Assembly (NCBI GenBank): GCA_006218065.1
Contig: VBWE01000001.1
Coordinates: 353,703-417,702, forward strand
DNA length: 64,000 bases
Direction of reading: 5' to 3'
DNA from: Bacteroidota bacterium
GTDB taxonomy: Bacteria > Bacteroidota > Bacteroidia > Palsa-965
Positions 1-9,023 of this stretch are shown in pieces. How positions within the stretch are numbered: the first letter of the stretch is position 1; each line of letters starts with the position of its first letter. The notes under the pieces were generated by a model. The model made no database searches and had not been told where the DNA came from. It was given only the letters and a program-made list of their open reading frames with translations. Made by a program: the position numbers and the translations under genes.

Positions 1-2648
1 AAAACGAAGATGCGCTGCGCGAAAGTGAAGAACGGTTCAAGCTGCTTTCGCAGGCGGCCATGGAAGGCATAGTGCTGATTGAAAACGGCCGCGTGGTGGA
101 TGCGAACGAACAGTTCCTCCGGATTTTCGGTTACGAAAGACAGGAAGAGCTGACCGGCGTTACTATCGACAGGATCATTACTCCCCAGCAGATCGGTGCG
201 CTCAACGAACCGCGGCACGGTGCAGGAGGATCGACATACGAAATCAAATGCCGCCGGAAAGACGGGAAAGAAATTTTTGTGGAAGCGCGCGGGCAGGATA
301 TACCGTTCGGCGACCGGGAAATCCGGATTCTCGCGATCAATGATATTACCGAACGCAAGCTTACAGAAATCGCGCTGCGCGAAAGCGAACGTACGCTTTC
401 CACGCTCATGGCGAACCTGCCCGGCATGGCATACCGCTGCGCGTACGATGAAAACTGGACGATGCTTTTCGTCAGCCAGGGCTGCGCGGAACTGACGGGC
501 TACAATCCGGCCGACCTGCTTGCAAATAAAAAACGGGCCTTCTCGCAAATCGTTCACCCGGAAGATCGCGCGGTCGGCAAAAAAGAAATTGAAGAAGCGA
601 TCAACAACAAAACGCCGTTTGAAAAACAGTATCGCATCATTTCGAAACAGGGAGAAGAAAAATGGGTTTGGGATAAAGGAGAAGGTGTTTTTTCCCCGGC
701 GGGAGAACTGCTGTTCATAGAAGGATTCCTGACCGACATCACCGAATACCGGCAACTGGAAAAAGAACAGTTGCGCGCCCAGCTGGCCGAAGAGAACAAC
801 AAGCGCCTGGAAGCGGAAATCGAAGAACGCAAACGCATCGAGGGAAAACTGCAGGCCAACCAGAAATACGTTCGCCTGCTGATCGACAGTTCGCTCGACA
901 TGATCTGCGCATCGGACAGGCAGGGAATTGTTACCGAATTCAACCTGGCCGCTCAGCAAGCCTTCGGTTATACCGCCGAAGAAGTGATCGGGAAACACGT
1001 TTCTTTCCTCTATGTAAACCCGAAAGAGCGTATCGATGTGCTGAACAACCTGCTTGCCGGAACCGGTGTTTTTTCCGGTGAAGTGGTGAACAAGAAAAAA
1101 GACGGCAGCCCGTTCACCGCTTATCTTTCAGCCAGTGCGCTGCGCGATGAGAACGGCGAGGTGATCGGGTCGATGGGCGTTTCGCGCGATATCTCCGTAT
1201 TGAAAGCTGCGGAGCAGGAACTGCGCGACAGCGAAGAACGTTACCGCGACCTGTTCGAAAATGCCACCGACCTGATCCAGAGCGTGGATATGGACGGGCG
1301 GATCATTTACATGAACTCCGCCTGGAAATATACGCTCGGGTATTCGGAAGAAGAGATGCAGGAGAAAACGATTTTCGATATCATGACCCCGGACAGCCGG
1401 GCGCATTGCATGCTCGTGATGGGTAAGATCGCTTCAGGAAAAAACGAACGCATCGATAAACTGGAAATTGCCTTCCGCACCAAATCCGGGAAAACCGTTT
1501 ACGTGGAAGGAAATGTAAACCTGCGCCGCGAAAACGGGACACCGCATTCCACGCGCGGGATATTCCGCGACATCACGGAAAGAAAAATCGCGGAAGAAAA
1601 ACTGCGCGTATCGGAAGAACATATCCGTAACCAGGGCGCCAAAATGAACGCGGTTTTTGAAACCAGTACGCACCACATCTGGACCGTTGACCGCCAGTCG
1701 CGCCTTACGTCGTTCAATGCAAACCAGGCCAACTGGCTGGAAAAAAACTACGGCGTGAAAGCCGAGCTGGGCCTTTCGATGATCAAAGGTAAAATGGTTT
1801 CCAACGAAGAATACAATAATTTCTGGGCGCAGAAATTAGCCCTGGCGTTTGAAGGACAACAGCAGTATTTCGAAACATCATTCCCCGACAACAGCGGAAA
1901 TGAGAGCTGGCGGGAAGTTTACCTCAACCCGATTTACGATGAGCACAGGCGCGTAACGGAAGTGTCGTGCATTGCGCACGATGTAACGGACAAAAAGCTC
2001 GCGGAAGAAAAACTCCGGCTTTCGCTCAAGGAAAAAGAAGTGCTGCTGAAAGAAGTACACCACCGCGTGAAAAACAACCTGCAGGTTATTTCCAGCATCC
2101 TCAACCTGCAATCGTCGTACGTCCGCGATAAAAAAACACTCGAACTGCTGCGCGAAAGCCAGAACCGGATCAAGTCGATGGCGTTTATCCACGAGAGCCT
2201 TTACCAGACGAAAGATTTTTCGAGCATCAATTTTTCCGAATACGTGGAAAACATCAGCAAGAACCTGGTCCATTCGTATTCCAGCTCCGAAACACCGCCG
2301 GAACTCAACCTGGACGCCAGCCCGCGACTTTTCCTGAATCTCGATACCGCTATTCCCTGCGGACTGATCATCAACGAGCTGCTTTCCAATGCGCTCAAAT
2401 ATGCATTCCGCGACGGCCGGGAAGGAAAGATCGACGTGGGGCTGAAGGAGAGCAAGGGAAGCATCACCATTTCCATCGCCGACAACGGTCCCGGCCTGCC
2501 GGAGCATATCGATTACCGCAACACGGAATCCCTCGGATTACAGCTGGTTGTAACGCTGGTTGAACAAATCAACGGCAAAATTCGGCTGGACAACAAAAAA
2601 GGCACTAAATTCGTCATCGATTTCAAGTACAAGACGACCAACTCATAA
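1..2648 (+). CDS. Multi-PAS sensor histidine kinase (HisKA_2 type), 5' end outside window
   Basis: Senses one or more signals through several PAS domains and autophosphorylates a histidine to pass the signal to a response regulator. The frame is open back to base 3 (reading [17 protein letters not shown]), which is PAS-type sequence, so the ATG at 60 is internal and the gene begins before the window. Counting from that Met, PAS/PAC modules lie near residues 1-100, 110-230, 270-385, 395-510 and 530-655. They are followed by a HisKA_2 dimerisation box with [11 protein letters not shown] (the H is the likely phosphorylation site) and an HATPase domain with [12 protein letters not shown] and DNGPGLP. 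No membrane segment is visible in this part, so it looks cytosolic. The stop lies one base before the ATG of the response regulator gene, so the two are almost certainly co-translated partners. Confidence 0.93.
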   Translation, partial: NEDALRESEERFKLLSQAAMEGIVLIENGRVVDANEQFLRIFGYERQEELTGVTIDRIITPQQIGALNEPRHGAGGSTYEIKCRRKDGKEIFVEARGQDIPFGDREIRILAINDITERKLTEIALRESERTLSTLMANLPGMAYRCAYDENWTMLFVSQGCAELTGYNPADLLANKKRAFSQIVHPEDRAVGKKEIEEAINNKTPFEKQYRIISKQGEEKWVWDKGEGVFSPAGELLFIEGFLTDITEYRQLEKEQLRAQLAEENNKRLEAEIEERKRIEGKLQANQKYVRLLIDSSLDMICASDRQGIVTEFNLAAQQAFGYTAEEVIGKHVSFLYVNPKERIDVLNNLLAGTGVFSGEVVNKKKDGSPFTAYLSASALRDENGEVIGSMGVSRDISVLKAAEQELRDSEERYRDLFENATDLIQSVDMDGRIIYMNSAWKYTLGYSEEEMQEKTIFDIMTPDSRAHCMLVMGKIASGKNERIDKLEIAFRTKSGKTVYVEGNVNLRRENGTPHSTRGIFRDITERKIAEEKLRVSEEHIRNQGAKMNAVFETSTHHIWTVDRQSRLTSFNANQANWLEKNYGVKAELGLSMIKGKMVSNEEYNNFWAQKLALAFEGQQQYFETSFPDNSGNESWREVYLNPIYDEHRRVTEVSCIAHDVTDKKLAEEKLRLSLKEKEVLLKEVHHRVKNNLQVISSILNLQSSYVRDKKTLELLRESQNRIKSMAFIHESLYQTKDFSSINFSEYVENISKNLVHSYSSSETPPELNLDASPRLFLNLDTAIPCGLIINELLSNALKYAFRDGREGKIDVGLKESKGSITISIADNGPGLPEHIDYRNTESLGLQLVVTLVEQINGKIRLDNKKGTKFVIDFKYKTTNS

Positions 2649-2649
2649 T

Positions 2650-3408
2650 ATGACCATGTCCAAAACCAACATCCTTATTGTTGAGGACGAGAGCATCGTA
2701 GCCAAAGACATCCAGATGAGCCTGAAAAAGCTCGGGTACAATGTGGTGGCTATCTGCTCCAACGGCGAAGACGCCATCAACGCGGCCGAAGAGCACATGC
2801 CCGATCTTGTCCTGATGGATATTATGCTCAAAGGAGAAATGAGCGGAATCGAGGCGGCGGAGCAGGTGCGCGGAAGGCTCAATATCCCGATCATTTACCT
2901 GACCGCTTATGCCGACGAAAGTACGCTGAGCAAGGCCAAGATTACCGAGCCTTACGGGTACATCATCAAGCCGTTCAAGGAAATCGACCTGCGCACGTCC
3001 ATCGAAATGGCGCTGTACAAGCACCAGAAAGAAACCGATATCCGCAAGGAGCGCGATTTCCTGTATTCGATCGTTGAGAATAAAGACAGCAAGGACATCA
3101 TCTTCGTCAAATCGAATTCGCGCCTGGTGAAAGTGCGTACCAAAGACATTTATTTCATCGAGGCGCTGAAGGATTACGTCGTGATCAACACCTCGAATGC
3201 ACGCTATACAATTCACTCCACGATGAAAGACATTGAACGCAAACTGGCTCCCAGCGAGTTCGTTCGCGTGCACCGTTCCTTCATTGTCCGTGTAGATAAA
3301 ATTGTGGCCATCGAGCCGCCCAACCTGATTCTCGAAGACGAGAAAAAACCGATCCCGATCGGCGGCTCGTACAAAGATGAACTGGCGAAAAAGATCAACC
3401 AGGTGTAA
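2650..3408 (+). CDS. LytTR-family response regulator
   Basis: Two-component response regulator of 252 residues. Residues about 5-120 are a receiver domain with the acidic pair E12/D13, the likely phosphoacceptor D57 (VLMDIML) and a conserved K in IKPFKE. Residues about 150-252 are a LytTR DNA-binding domain (KVRTKDIYFIEALKDYV, VRVHRSFIV). I chose ATG 2650 because it follows the kinase stop by one base and gives the normal start MTMSKTNILIVEDE; the frame stays open upstream but only inside the kinase gene. It is the presumed partner of the upstream PAS kinase and should activate or repress genes after phosphorylation; its targets cannot be seen here. A strong terminator follows directly. Confidence 0.93.
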   Translation: MTMSKTNILIVEDESIVAKDIQMSLKKLGYNVVAICSNGEDAINAAEEHMPDLVLMDIMLKGEMSGIEAAEQVRGRLNIPIIYLTAYADESTLSKAKITEPYGYIIKPFKEIDLRTSIEMALYKHQKETDIRKERDFLYSIVENKDSKDIIFVKSNSRLVKVRTKDIYFIEALKDYVVINTSNARYTIHSTMKDIERKLAPSEFVRVHRSFIVRVDKIVAIEPPNLILEDEKKPIPIGGSYKDELAKKINQV

Positions 3409-3415
3409 AAGCAGG

Positions 3416-3446
3416 AATCCCCGGAAAACTTCCGGGGATTTTTTTT
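3416..3446 (+). terminator. Rho-independent terminator of the kinase/regulator operon
   Basis: A GC-rich hairpin with arms AATCCCCGGAA and TTCCGGGGATT and a three-base loop is followed by a run of eight T. It begins eight bases after the LytTR stop codon. Confidence 0.9.
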
Positions 3447-3450
3447 GTAG

Positions 3451-3702
3451 TCCGGGACTCACCCCCCGGCCCCCTCTCTCCGGGCGGGTTTCGTTCATTT
3501 TCCAAAGCTCCGTTTTTACATCACCCGCCCGCAAAGAGGGGGTGTCGTAATACTTTAATGCTGCGTCTTTGACGCAGCATTAAAGTAGTTCCTGCAATTT
3601 AAGTTGTGGCTCCCCCTCTTTGCGTCTTCGACGCAAAAGGATCTTCCGTTTCTGCCGACATGTCGAAGGCGGAGAGAGGGGGCCGGGGGGTGAGTCCCCG
3701 GA
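3451..3702. repeat. Palindromic intergenic repeat, copy A
   Basis: An element of about 250 bp with inverted ends (CTCACCCCCCGGCCCCC at the left, its complement at the right). Conserved inner blocks such as GCAAAGAGGGGGTGTCGTAA and GTGGCTCCCCCTCTTTGCG recur in copy B at 63755-64000, which lies in the opposite orientation. Inside are a perfect 16-bp central hairpin (ACTTTAATGCTGCGTC, loop TTT) and an 8-bp hairpin (TTTGCGTC, loop TTC). There is no open frame of its own, so it is non-autonomous (MITE- or REP-like). The rnr gene reads into it and uses it as coding sequence. Confidence 0.88.
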
Positions 3703-5961
3703 TTTTCCAAAAGATTTCCCGGATTTGAACGACGTATTCCGGTCGATTTTTCCTTTTCTTCTTTGCTGCTGGTTGCCCGATGAAAAATCATCTTCTTCCA
3801 CTTCCAGGTCAACCTGTTTCCGGATGATGTCCGCATTTTTTACACGCACGCGCACTTTATCGCCGAGCTGGAATATGCGCCCCGTACGGTCGCCGCGGAT
3901 ACGGTATTGTTTTTCTTCGAAGATGTAAAAATCATCGTTCAGGCTGCGCAACCGCACAAGCCCCTCGCACTTGTTCTCGATTATCTCTACGAAGAATCCG
4001 AATTCCATCACGCCCGAAATCATGCCTTCGAAAACTTTGCCGAGTTGTCCGTTCAGGTATTGTACCTGCTTGAACTTGATCGACGCGCGTTCCGCTTCCG
4101 CGGCTGTTTTTTCGCGTTCCGAACTGTGTTTGCACTGACTTTCGAGAGCAGACTCAACCGGCGCATGCCCGGCATTTTTTCCGGAATCCGTATCGAGATA
4201 ATACTGCAGCAGCCGGTGCGCCATCACGTCGGGATAACGCCGGATGGGCGAAGTGAAATGCGTATAATAATCAAAACTCAGCCCGTAGTGCCCGGTGTTT
4301 TTTGTCGTGTAAATCGCTTTTGCCATCGTGCGCACGGCCAGCGTTTCGATCAGGTTCGCTTCCGGTTTTCCTTTCACGTCCTTCAGCAGTTTGTTCAGCG
4401 AAGCCGCGATGGCCTGCTCGCTGCCCACATCCATGCGGTATCCGAAGCTGCGCACAAAAACACTGAAATCTTCTATTCGTCCAAGGTCGGGAGAGGCGTG
4501 TACGCGGTACACGAATGCGCGGCGCAGATCTTTCGGTACAATTTTTTGTTCTTCGCCGGCCTTGCGGCGCAGCGCAGCATATTCGGCCACGCGCCGGTTA
4601 GCCAGCAGCATAAAATCTTCGATGAGCTGGTTCGCATCTTTCATCACTTTGAAATACACGCCCGTCGGATCGCCTTTTTCATCGAGATGAAATTTCACTT
4701 CTTCTTTTTCGAAGGTGATCGATCCTTTGCGGAATCGTTCATCGCGCAGTTTTTTCGCAAGCCGGTTGAGCAGGTGAAGCTCGTCGGAAAAATCGCCGGC
4801 CGCGCCTTCGAGAATTTCCTGTACCTGTTCGTATGTAAATCGCCGGTCGGAATGAATGACTGTCCGCCCAAACCATTCGCGGACAATTTTCGCATCATCG
4901 TTCATTTCGAAAACCGCCGAAAAGCAGAGCTTGTCTTCTTTCGGCCGTAGCGAGCAAACGTAATTCGAAAGCACTTCCGGCAGCATCGGGATCACACGAT
5001 CAACTAAGTAAACCGAGGTGGCGCGGTTCAGCGCTTCTTTGTCCAGCGCCGATCCCGGGTGTACGTAATGGGAAACGTCGGCGATATGCACACCGATCTC
5101 CCAAAGTCCGTTGTCCAGCTTCCGTACCGAAAGCGCGTCATCGAAATCCTTCGCATCAACGGGGTCGATGGTGAACGTGGTGATTTGCCGGAAGTCGCGG
5201 CGCTTAGCCACTTCTTCGGGCGTAATTGTAATATCGATTCCGGCAGCCGCATCTTCGATTTGTTTCGGGAAAGCCGAAGGCAGCCCGAATTCCACCATAA
5301 TGGCGTTCATTTCGGTGGCATGTGTGCCGGGTTCTCCCAGGACGGAAATAATTTCACCCGTAGGGTTTTCCGAAAATTCGTCCCAGCCGGTGAGCCTGAC
5401 CACGACTTTCTGCCCGTTTTTCGCGCCGCCGAGTTTTTCTTTCGGGATATAGAAATCGGGATAACGTCCGCTGTCGGGTGTTACAAAGCCAAAACGGCCT
5501 TCGAGCGAAACGGCACCGACAAATTCCGTGCGTCCGCGCCGGATGATATCGACTACTTCGCCCTCTTCTTTCCCGTCGGAACGTCTCCGCGGGAAAACCT
5601 TGACTTTTACTGAATCGCCATGGAGTGCGCCGTTCGCGTTTCGTTCGGCGATATACACATCTTCGGCTTTGTCTTCGGAGATCACATAAGCGGCTTTCCC
5701 GGTACTGGTAAAATCAATCCGGCCCGTGATCATGTGCTGGGCGTTCTTAACCTGGTATTTACCGCGTTCGGATTCTTCTACCAATCCCTTTTTTTCCAGG
5801 TCCACCAGCAGGCTCAGAACAGCTTCCCGGTCCTGCGGGGTTTCCAGGGCGAGCGCCGAGGAAACCTGTTTGTAATTCAGCGCTTTACCCGGTTGGGCCT
5901 TAAGCACTTCGAGTACTTCTTCAAATAAGTAACGTTTCTTTCTTTTTTCTTTTTTTGTCAT
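3580..5961 (-). CDS. rnr: Ribonuclease R (RNB family 3'-5' exoribonuclease)
   Basis: Processive 3'-5' exoribonuclease that degrades structured RNA in the cytosol. It has 793 residues. An N-terminal winged-helix-like region is followed by cold-shock/OB domains (about 75-210), the RNB catalytic domain (about 258-585) and an S1 domain (about 640-725) with a basic tail. The RNB active-site motif DPVDAKDFDDA is present near residues 266-276 with the metal-binding aspartates intact. The ATG at 5961 gives the usual lysine-rich start MTKKEKRKKRY. The odd point is that residues about 754-793 (from SGDSPPGPLS to the end) and the stop codon are encoded by the palindromic repeat at 3451-3702. The original C-terminus therefore seems to have been replaced by a repeat-derived, arginine-rich tail (LLRRRRKEG). 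E. coli RNase R also ends in a basic tail, so activity may be kept. Confidence 0.95.
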   Translation of the reverse strand: MTKKEKRKKRYLFEEVLEVLKAQPGKALNYKQVSSALALETPQDREAVLSLLVDLEKKGLVEESERGKYQVKNAQHMITGRIDFTSTGKAAYVISEDKAEDVYIAERNANGALHGDSVKVKVFPRRRSDGKEEGEVVDIIRRGRTEFVGAVSLEGRFGFVTPDSGRYPDFYIPKEKLGGAKNGQKVVVRLTGWDEFSENPTGEIISVLGEPGTHATEMNAIMVEFGLPSAFPKQIEDAAAGIDITITPEEVAKRRDFRQITTFTIDPVDAKDFDDALSVRKLDNGLWEIGVHIADVSHYVHPGSALDKEALNRATSVYLVDRVIPMLPEVLSNYVCSLRPKEDKLCFSAVFEMNDDAKIVREWFGRTVIHSDRRFTYEQVQEILEGAAGDFSDELHLLNRLAKKLRDERFRKGSITFEKEEVKFHLDEKGDPTGVYFKVMKDANQLIEDFMLLANRRVAEYAALRRKAGEEQKIVPKDLRRAFVYRVHASPDLGRIEDFSVFVRSFGYRMDVGSEQAIAASLNKLLKDVKGKPEANLIETLAVRTMAKAIYTTKNTGHYGLSFDYYTHFTSPIRRYPDVMAHRLLQYYLDTDSGKNAGHAPVESALESQCKHSSEREKTAAEAERASIKFKQVQYLNGQLGKVFEGMISGVMEFGFFVEIIENKCEGLVRLRSLNDDFYIFEEKQYRIRGDRTGRIFQLGDKVRVRVKNADIIRKQVDLEVEEDDFSSGNQQQRRKGKIDRNTSFKSGKSFGKSGDSPPGPLSPPSTCRQKRKILLRRRRKEGEPQLKLQELL

Positions 5962-6074
5962 AAAAAAACAGGCGGTGAATCTGCCCGGAATAGCCCGGGA
6001 TGAGATCAGCCGCCTTATCTGACCATAAAAGTAGGCAATAAGACGGTCGGAAGGCTAAAAAAGACAATAAAATG

Positions 6075-6107
6075 TTGAAAAAACCTTGAAACTTTTACCT
6101 ACTTTTG
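6075..6107 (+). promoter_or_regulatory. Putative Bacteroidota-type promoter for the first adhesin gene
   Basis: TACTTTTG at 6100-6107 matches the Bacteroidota -7 pattern TAnnTTTG exactly, with TTG at 6075-6077 (22-base spacing) as a possible -33 element. It lies 61 bases upstream of the adhesin start codon. No transcription data support it. Confidence 0.5.
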
Positions 6108-6168
6108 CGTTATTGCAAAAAGGGCTGGCAAGCACTTTTATTTACAACACACACCAATACCGAAAAAC

Positions 6169-8820
6169 ATGAAACACATGTACATGGGCATCGTCCGCCA
6201 ATGTTTAATCATCTTCTCCCTTACCGTATTATTTCTTCTCACCAGCAAAACGGCAGAAGCCTGTCACGGCGTGGCACTGAATACGGTATCAGGCACATTA
6301 TCGCCAACAGATCTCACAGTCAATGCGTTTTCAGATCCCGCCACCTGTGGCTGCGGACCATACCGTATGGAGATTGAAGTAATTTGCGCGAACCTGAGTT
6401 TTACAGGCGTGTACAATTATTTCTCCTGGCTTTTCGGAGGATCCACCGTGGAAAACTGTGTGCTGGAAGCATACGACCCTTGTGTTATTCCGTTTTCCGG
6501 GCTTTGTCCCGGCGCAACCTACCAGTGGCGTGCGCGCGAATTTGTCGTAGGCTCCGGTTCGGCCGGGCCATGGTCAACTCCGCAAACGTTCACGGTTCCG
6601 GGAAGTCCGCCGCCGGTAACGGCAACAAGTTCCGCGAACAACAATACCGTTTGTATCGGCCAGACCGTTCAGCTGACAAGCGGCGGCAGCGGCGGATGCA
6701 CAGGAATCTATTCATACTCCTGGGCGCCGACAGCAGGCCTTTCCAACCCGAACATTTCAAATCCGGTAGCAACCATCAGCGGTCCGACCTGTTATACTGT
6801 TACTGTTACAGACGCCTGCATCGGTCTTGTCGGAACAGATACGGTTTGTATCAACATCGGCGCACCGCCTACACCCGGCACGGCTGCAGTAAACCCGCTT
6901 GCCGTTTGCTCCGGGCAGAGTGCAGACCTGACGATTACCGGTTACAGCGGAAACATCCAGTGGCAGGTATCGCCCAACGGATCCACCTGGTTCAATATTC
7001 CCGGCGCAACGAATGACACGGTCAACACCGGCCCGGTTTCATCGTCATTGTATTTCCAGGCCATTATTTCCGGTACCGGTTGCGGAACGTCCACATCAAA
7101 TATTGTTGTTGTTACCGTGAACCCCGCGCCGCCTGCAGATGCAGGAGTAAACACGACCATTTGCGTGGGGGCATCAGCAAACCTGACGGCTACTGGCGGA
7201 GTATCATACACCTGGATGCCGGGATCGCTCAGCGGATCATCCGTCAGCGTTTCCCCCGGAACGACAACAACGTACACCGTTACAGTAACTGACGGAAACG
7301 GCTGCACAGCAACAGACCAGGTTACCGTAAATACGAGTACGATCGCAACGAACGCAGGTCCCGATGTAAGTATCTGCTCCGGCAGCCAGGGAACGCTGAT
7401 CGCAAACGCTCCGGGGGCAACTACGTATTCATGGAGCCCGCCTGGCGGATTGAGCAGCACGACAATTTCAAATCCCGTTGCCAACCCGTCAAGCACAACG
7501 ACCTATGTTGTGGTTGCAACAAATGCGAACGGCTGCTCGGATTCCGACACGATCACCGTTAACGTTACTCCCGCACCGCCCGTCCTGGCCAGCGCCGATA
7601 CCATCATGTGCGCCGGCGGAACAGCAATGATTTCAGCAAGCGGAGCAACAACATACACCTGGCAGCCCGGCAACCTGAGCGGATCATCTGTATCCGTTAC
7701 GCCGTCAGCAACCACAACGTTTGTAGTAACAGGAGATAACGGCGGGTGCTTAGATAACGACACCGTTGTTGTAACAATAACACCTCCACCGACAGCATTT
7801 GCAGGACCGGACTTCGGTATCTGCACCGGCAACCAGGGAACCCTGAATGCAACCGGAGGAACAGCATATACCTGGGCGCCAGGTTCCGGAATTATCGGTA
7901 ACCCGAACCAGGCGAATGTGACCATTGCGCCGACAACCTCCACCACATATACAGTAACCGTTGTCGGACCGGGAGGATGTATTTCAACAGACCAGATTAC
8001 GGTTAACGTAAATACAAACCCGAGTGTAACGGCAACAGCAACATCCCCGACAATCTGCGCGGGAGCAAGCACGGGACTTACGGCAAACGGAGCAACCAGT
8101 TATACCTGGAGTCCGTCAAGCGGCCTGAGCAGCACGACGGTTTCCAACCCGACAGCCAACCCGCAATCCACAACAACGTACACGGTCATTGGTGTGAATA
8201 CCAACGGATGCAACGATACCGATATGGTTACCGTTACCATAATTCCGACTCCGATTATTACCGGTTATTATTCAACACCGACACCTTGCGGAGATACCAG
8301 CGGAACAATTGTACTGGGAGCTGTTGCAGGTGGTGTGGGGCCATATACTTATACGCTGAACGGAAACCCGGTAACGCCGATCAACAACACGATCAACTCG
8401 CTTAACCAGGGAAATTATACTATCCAGATCACCGATTCGTATGGATGCACCAGCAACATTTCTACAAGCGTCGGTGTTGACATGAGCCTGCTTTCTATCA
8501 ACGGCGCCGCAAGCCCGATGGTAGGCGTGGCGCCGCAGCCGGTCGGATTCGGAAGCCAGACAGGCGGTGGAATCAACAACGTGATCTGGGATTTCGGCGA
8601 CGGAAGTACGACGGTAAGCGGAAATAATCCGACACATACCTACGGTGCGCCGGGAGTTTATATGGTTGTGGTTATGGGCTACAACGACCTGCTGATGTGT
8701 ACAGTTTACGATACACTATATATAGAGATCTTCCCTGAAGCGATCGTAGTCGTTCCGAATGTTTTCACACCGAACAAGCGTAACTACCGGCTGGGACGGA
8801 AAAACCAAAGGCGGCAATGA
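6169..8820 (+). CDS. Secreted Ig/SprB/PKD-repeat adhesin-like protein, C-terminus frameshifted
   Basis: Large surface or secreted protein of 883 residues with an N-terminal signal peptide (hydrophobic IIFSLTVLFLL before AEACHG). After a fibronectin-like start (about 30-145), Ig-like modules of 75-85 residues follow. Each carries the pattern 'AG.D..IC.G...L.A.GA..Y.W.P', a 'TTTYTVTVTDGNGC' edge and a 'TVTV' end. Next come a SprB-type repeat (near TPTPCGDTSGTI...YGCTSNIS) and a PKD domain (VIWDFGDGST, THTYGAPGVY). The expected gliding-motility/T9SS C-terminal domain opens with VPNVFTPN and then leaves frame; translation ends after 14 unrelated residues. The rest of that domain is still readable in another frame downstream. 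As it stands the protein lacks its sorting signal, so it is either a broken gene or an assembly error. It is the 5' member of a tandem paralogous pair. Confidence 0.85.
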   Translation: MKHMYMGIVRQCLIIFSLTVLFLLTSKTAEACHGVALNTVSGTLSPTDLTVNAFSDPATCGCGPYRMEIEVICANLSFTGVYNYFSWLFGGSTVENCVLEAYDPCVIPFSGLCPGATYQWRAREFVVGSGSAGPWSTPQTFTVPGSPPPVTATSSANNNTVCIGQTVQLTSGGSGGCTGIYSYSWAPTAGLSNPNISNPVATISGPTCYTVTVTDACIGLVGTDTVCINIGAPPTPGTAAVNPLAVCSGQSADLTITGYSGNIQWQVSPNGSTWFNIPGATNDTVNTGPVSSSLYFQAIISGTGCGTSTSNIVVVTVNPAPPADAGVNTTICVGASANLTATGGVSYTWMPGSLSGSSVSVSPGTTTTYTVTVTDGNGCTATDQVTVNTSTIATNAGPDVSICSGSQGTLIANAPGATTYSWSPPGGLSSTTISNPVANPSSTTTYVVVATNANGCSDSDTITVNVTPAPPVLASADTIMCAGGTAMISASGATTYTWQPGNLSGSSVSVTPSATTTFVVTGDNGGCLDNDTVVVTITPPPTAFAGPDFGICTGNQGTLNATGGTAYTWAPGSGIIGNPNQANVTIAPTTSTTYTVTVVGPGGCISTDQITVNVNTNPSVTATATSPTICAGASTGLTANGATSYTWSPSSGLSSTTVSNPTANPQSTTTYTVIGVNTNGCNDTDMVTVTIIPTPIITGYYSTPTPCGDTSGTIVLGAVAGGVGPYTYTLNGNPVTPINNTINSLNQGNYTIQITDSYGCTSNISTSVGVDMSLLSINGAASPMVGVAPQPVGFGSQTGGGINNVIWDFGDGSTTVSGNNPTHTYGAPGVYMVVVMGYNDLLMCTVYDTLYIEIFPEAIVVVPNVFTPNKRNYRLGRKNQRRQ

Positions 8821-8917
8821 TGCCGAAGACGGTGTATATTATTACATAATTGAAGCCACCGGTTTCGACGATAACGTGAAAACAGTTACCGGTTTTGTTC
8901 AGCTGATCCGGGGATAA
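8777..8917 (+). pseudogene. Detached remnant of the gliding-type C-terminal domain (gene 1)
   Basis: In the +2 frame these bases encode SVTTGWDGKTKGGNDAEDG followed by VYYYIIEATGFDDNVK and TVTGFVQLIRG, then a TAA stop. This is the end of a CHU_C/gliding-motility C-terminal domain. It is out of frame with the upstream ORF, and the preceding part of the domain (GDG.ND to the YNRWG strand) is missing. It matches the longer remnant after the second adhesin gene. Confidence 0.8.
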
Positions 8918-8966
8918 AAAGACCGACAAAATTTTTGTCTGTTGCCCCGACCAACGTAAAAAAAAT

Positions 8967-8996
8967 AAACAGGCTGTTTTTTTGAACAGCCTGTTT
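8967..8996 (+). terminator. Hairpin between the two adhesin genes
   Basis: The inverted repeat AAACAGGCTGTT / AACAGCCTGTTT lies 50 bases after the domain remnant and 27 bases before the next start codon. It has A-rich flanks and only a short U-run. It may be a weak terminator that lets some transcription pass into the second adhesin gene. Confidence 0.55.
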
Positions 8997-9023
8997 GTAT
9001 TCAAGACATAACAGGAAAAGCAT

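Noticed and set aside
3907..4950. Open frame of 347 codons on the + strand
   Set aside because: Antisense to the RNB domain of rnr; the opposite frame carries the catalytic motif.
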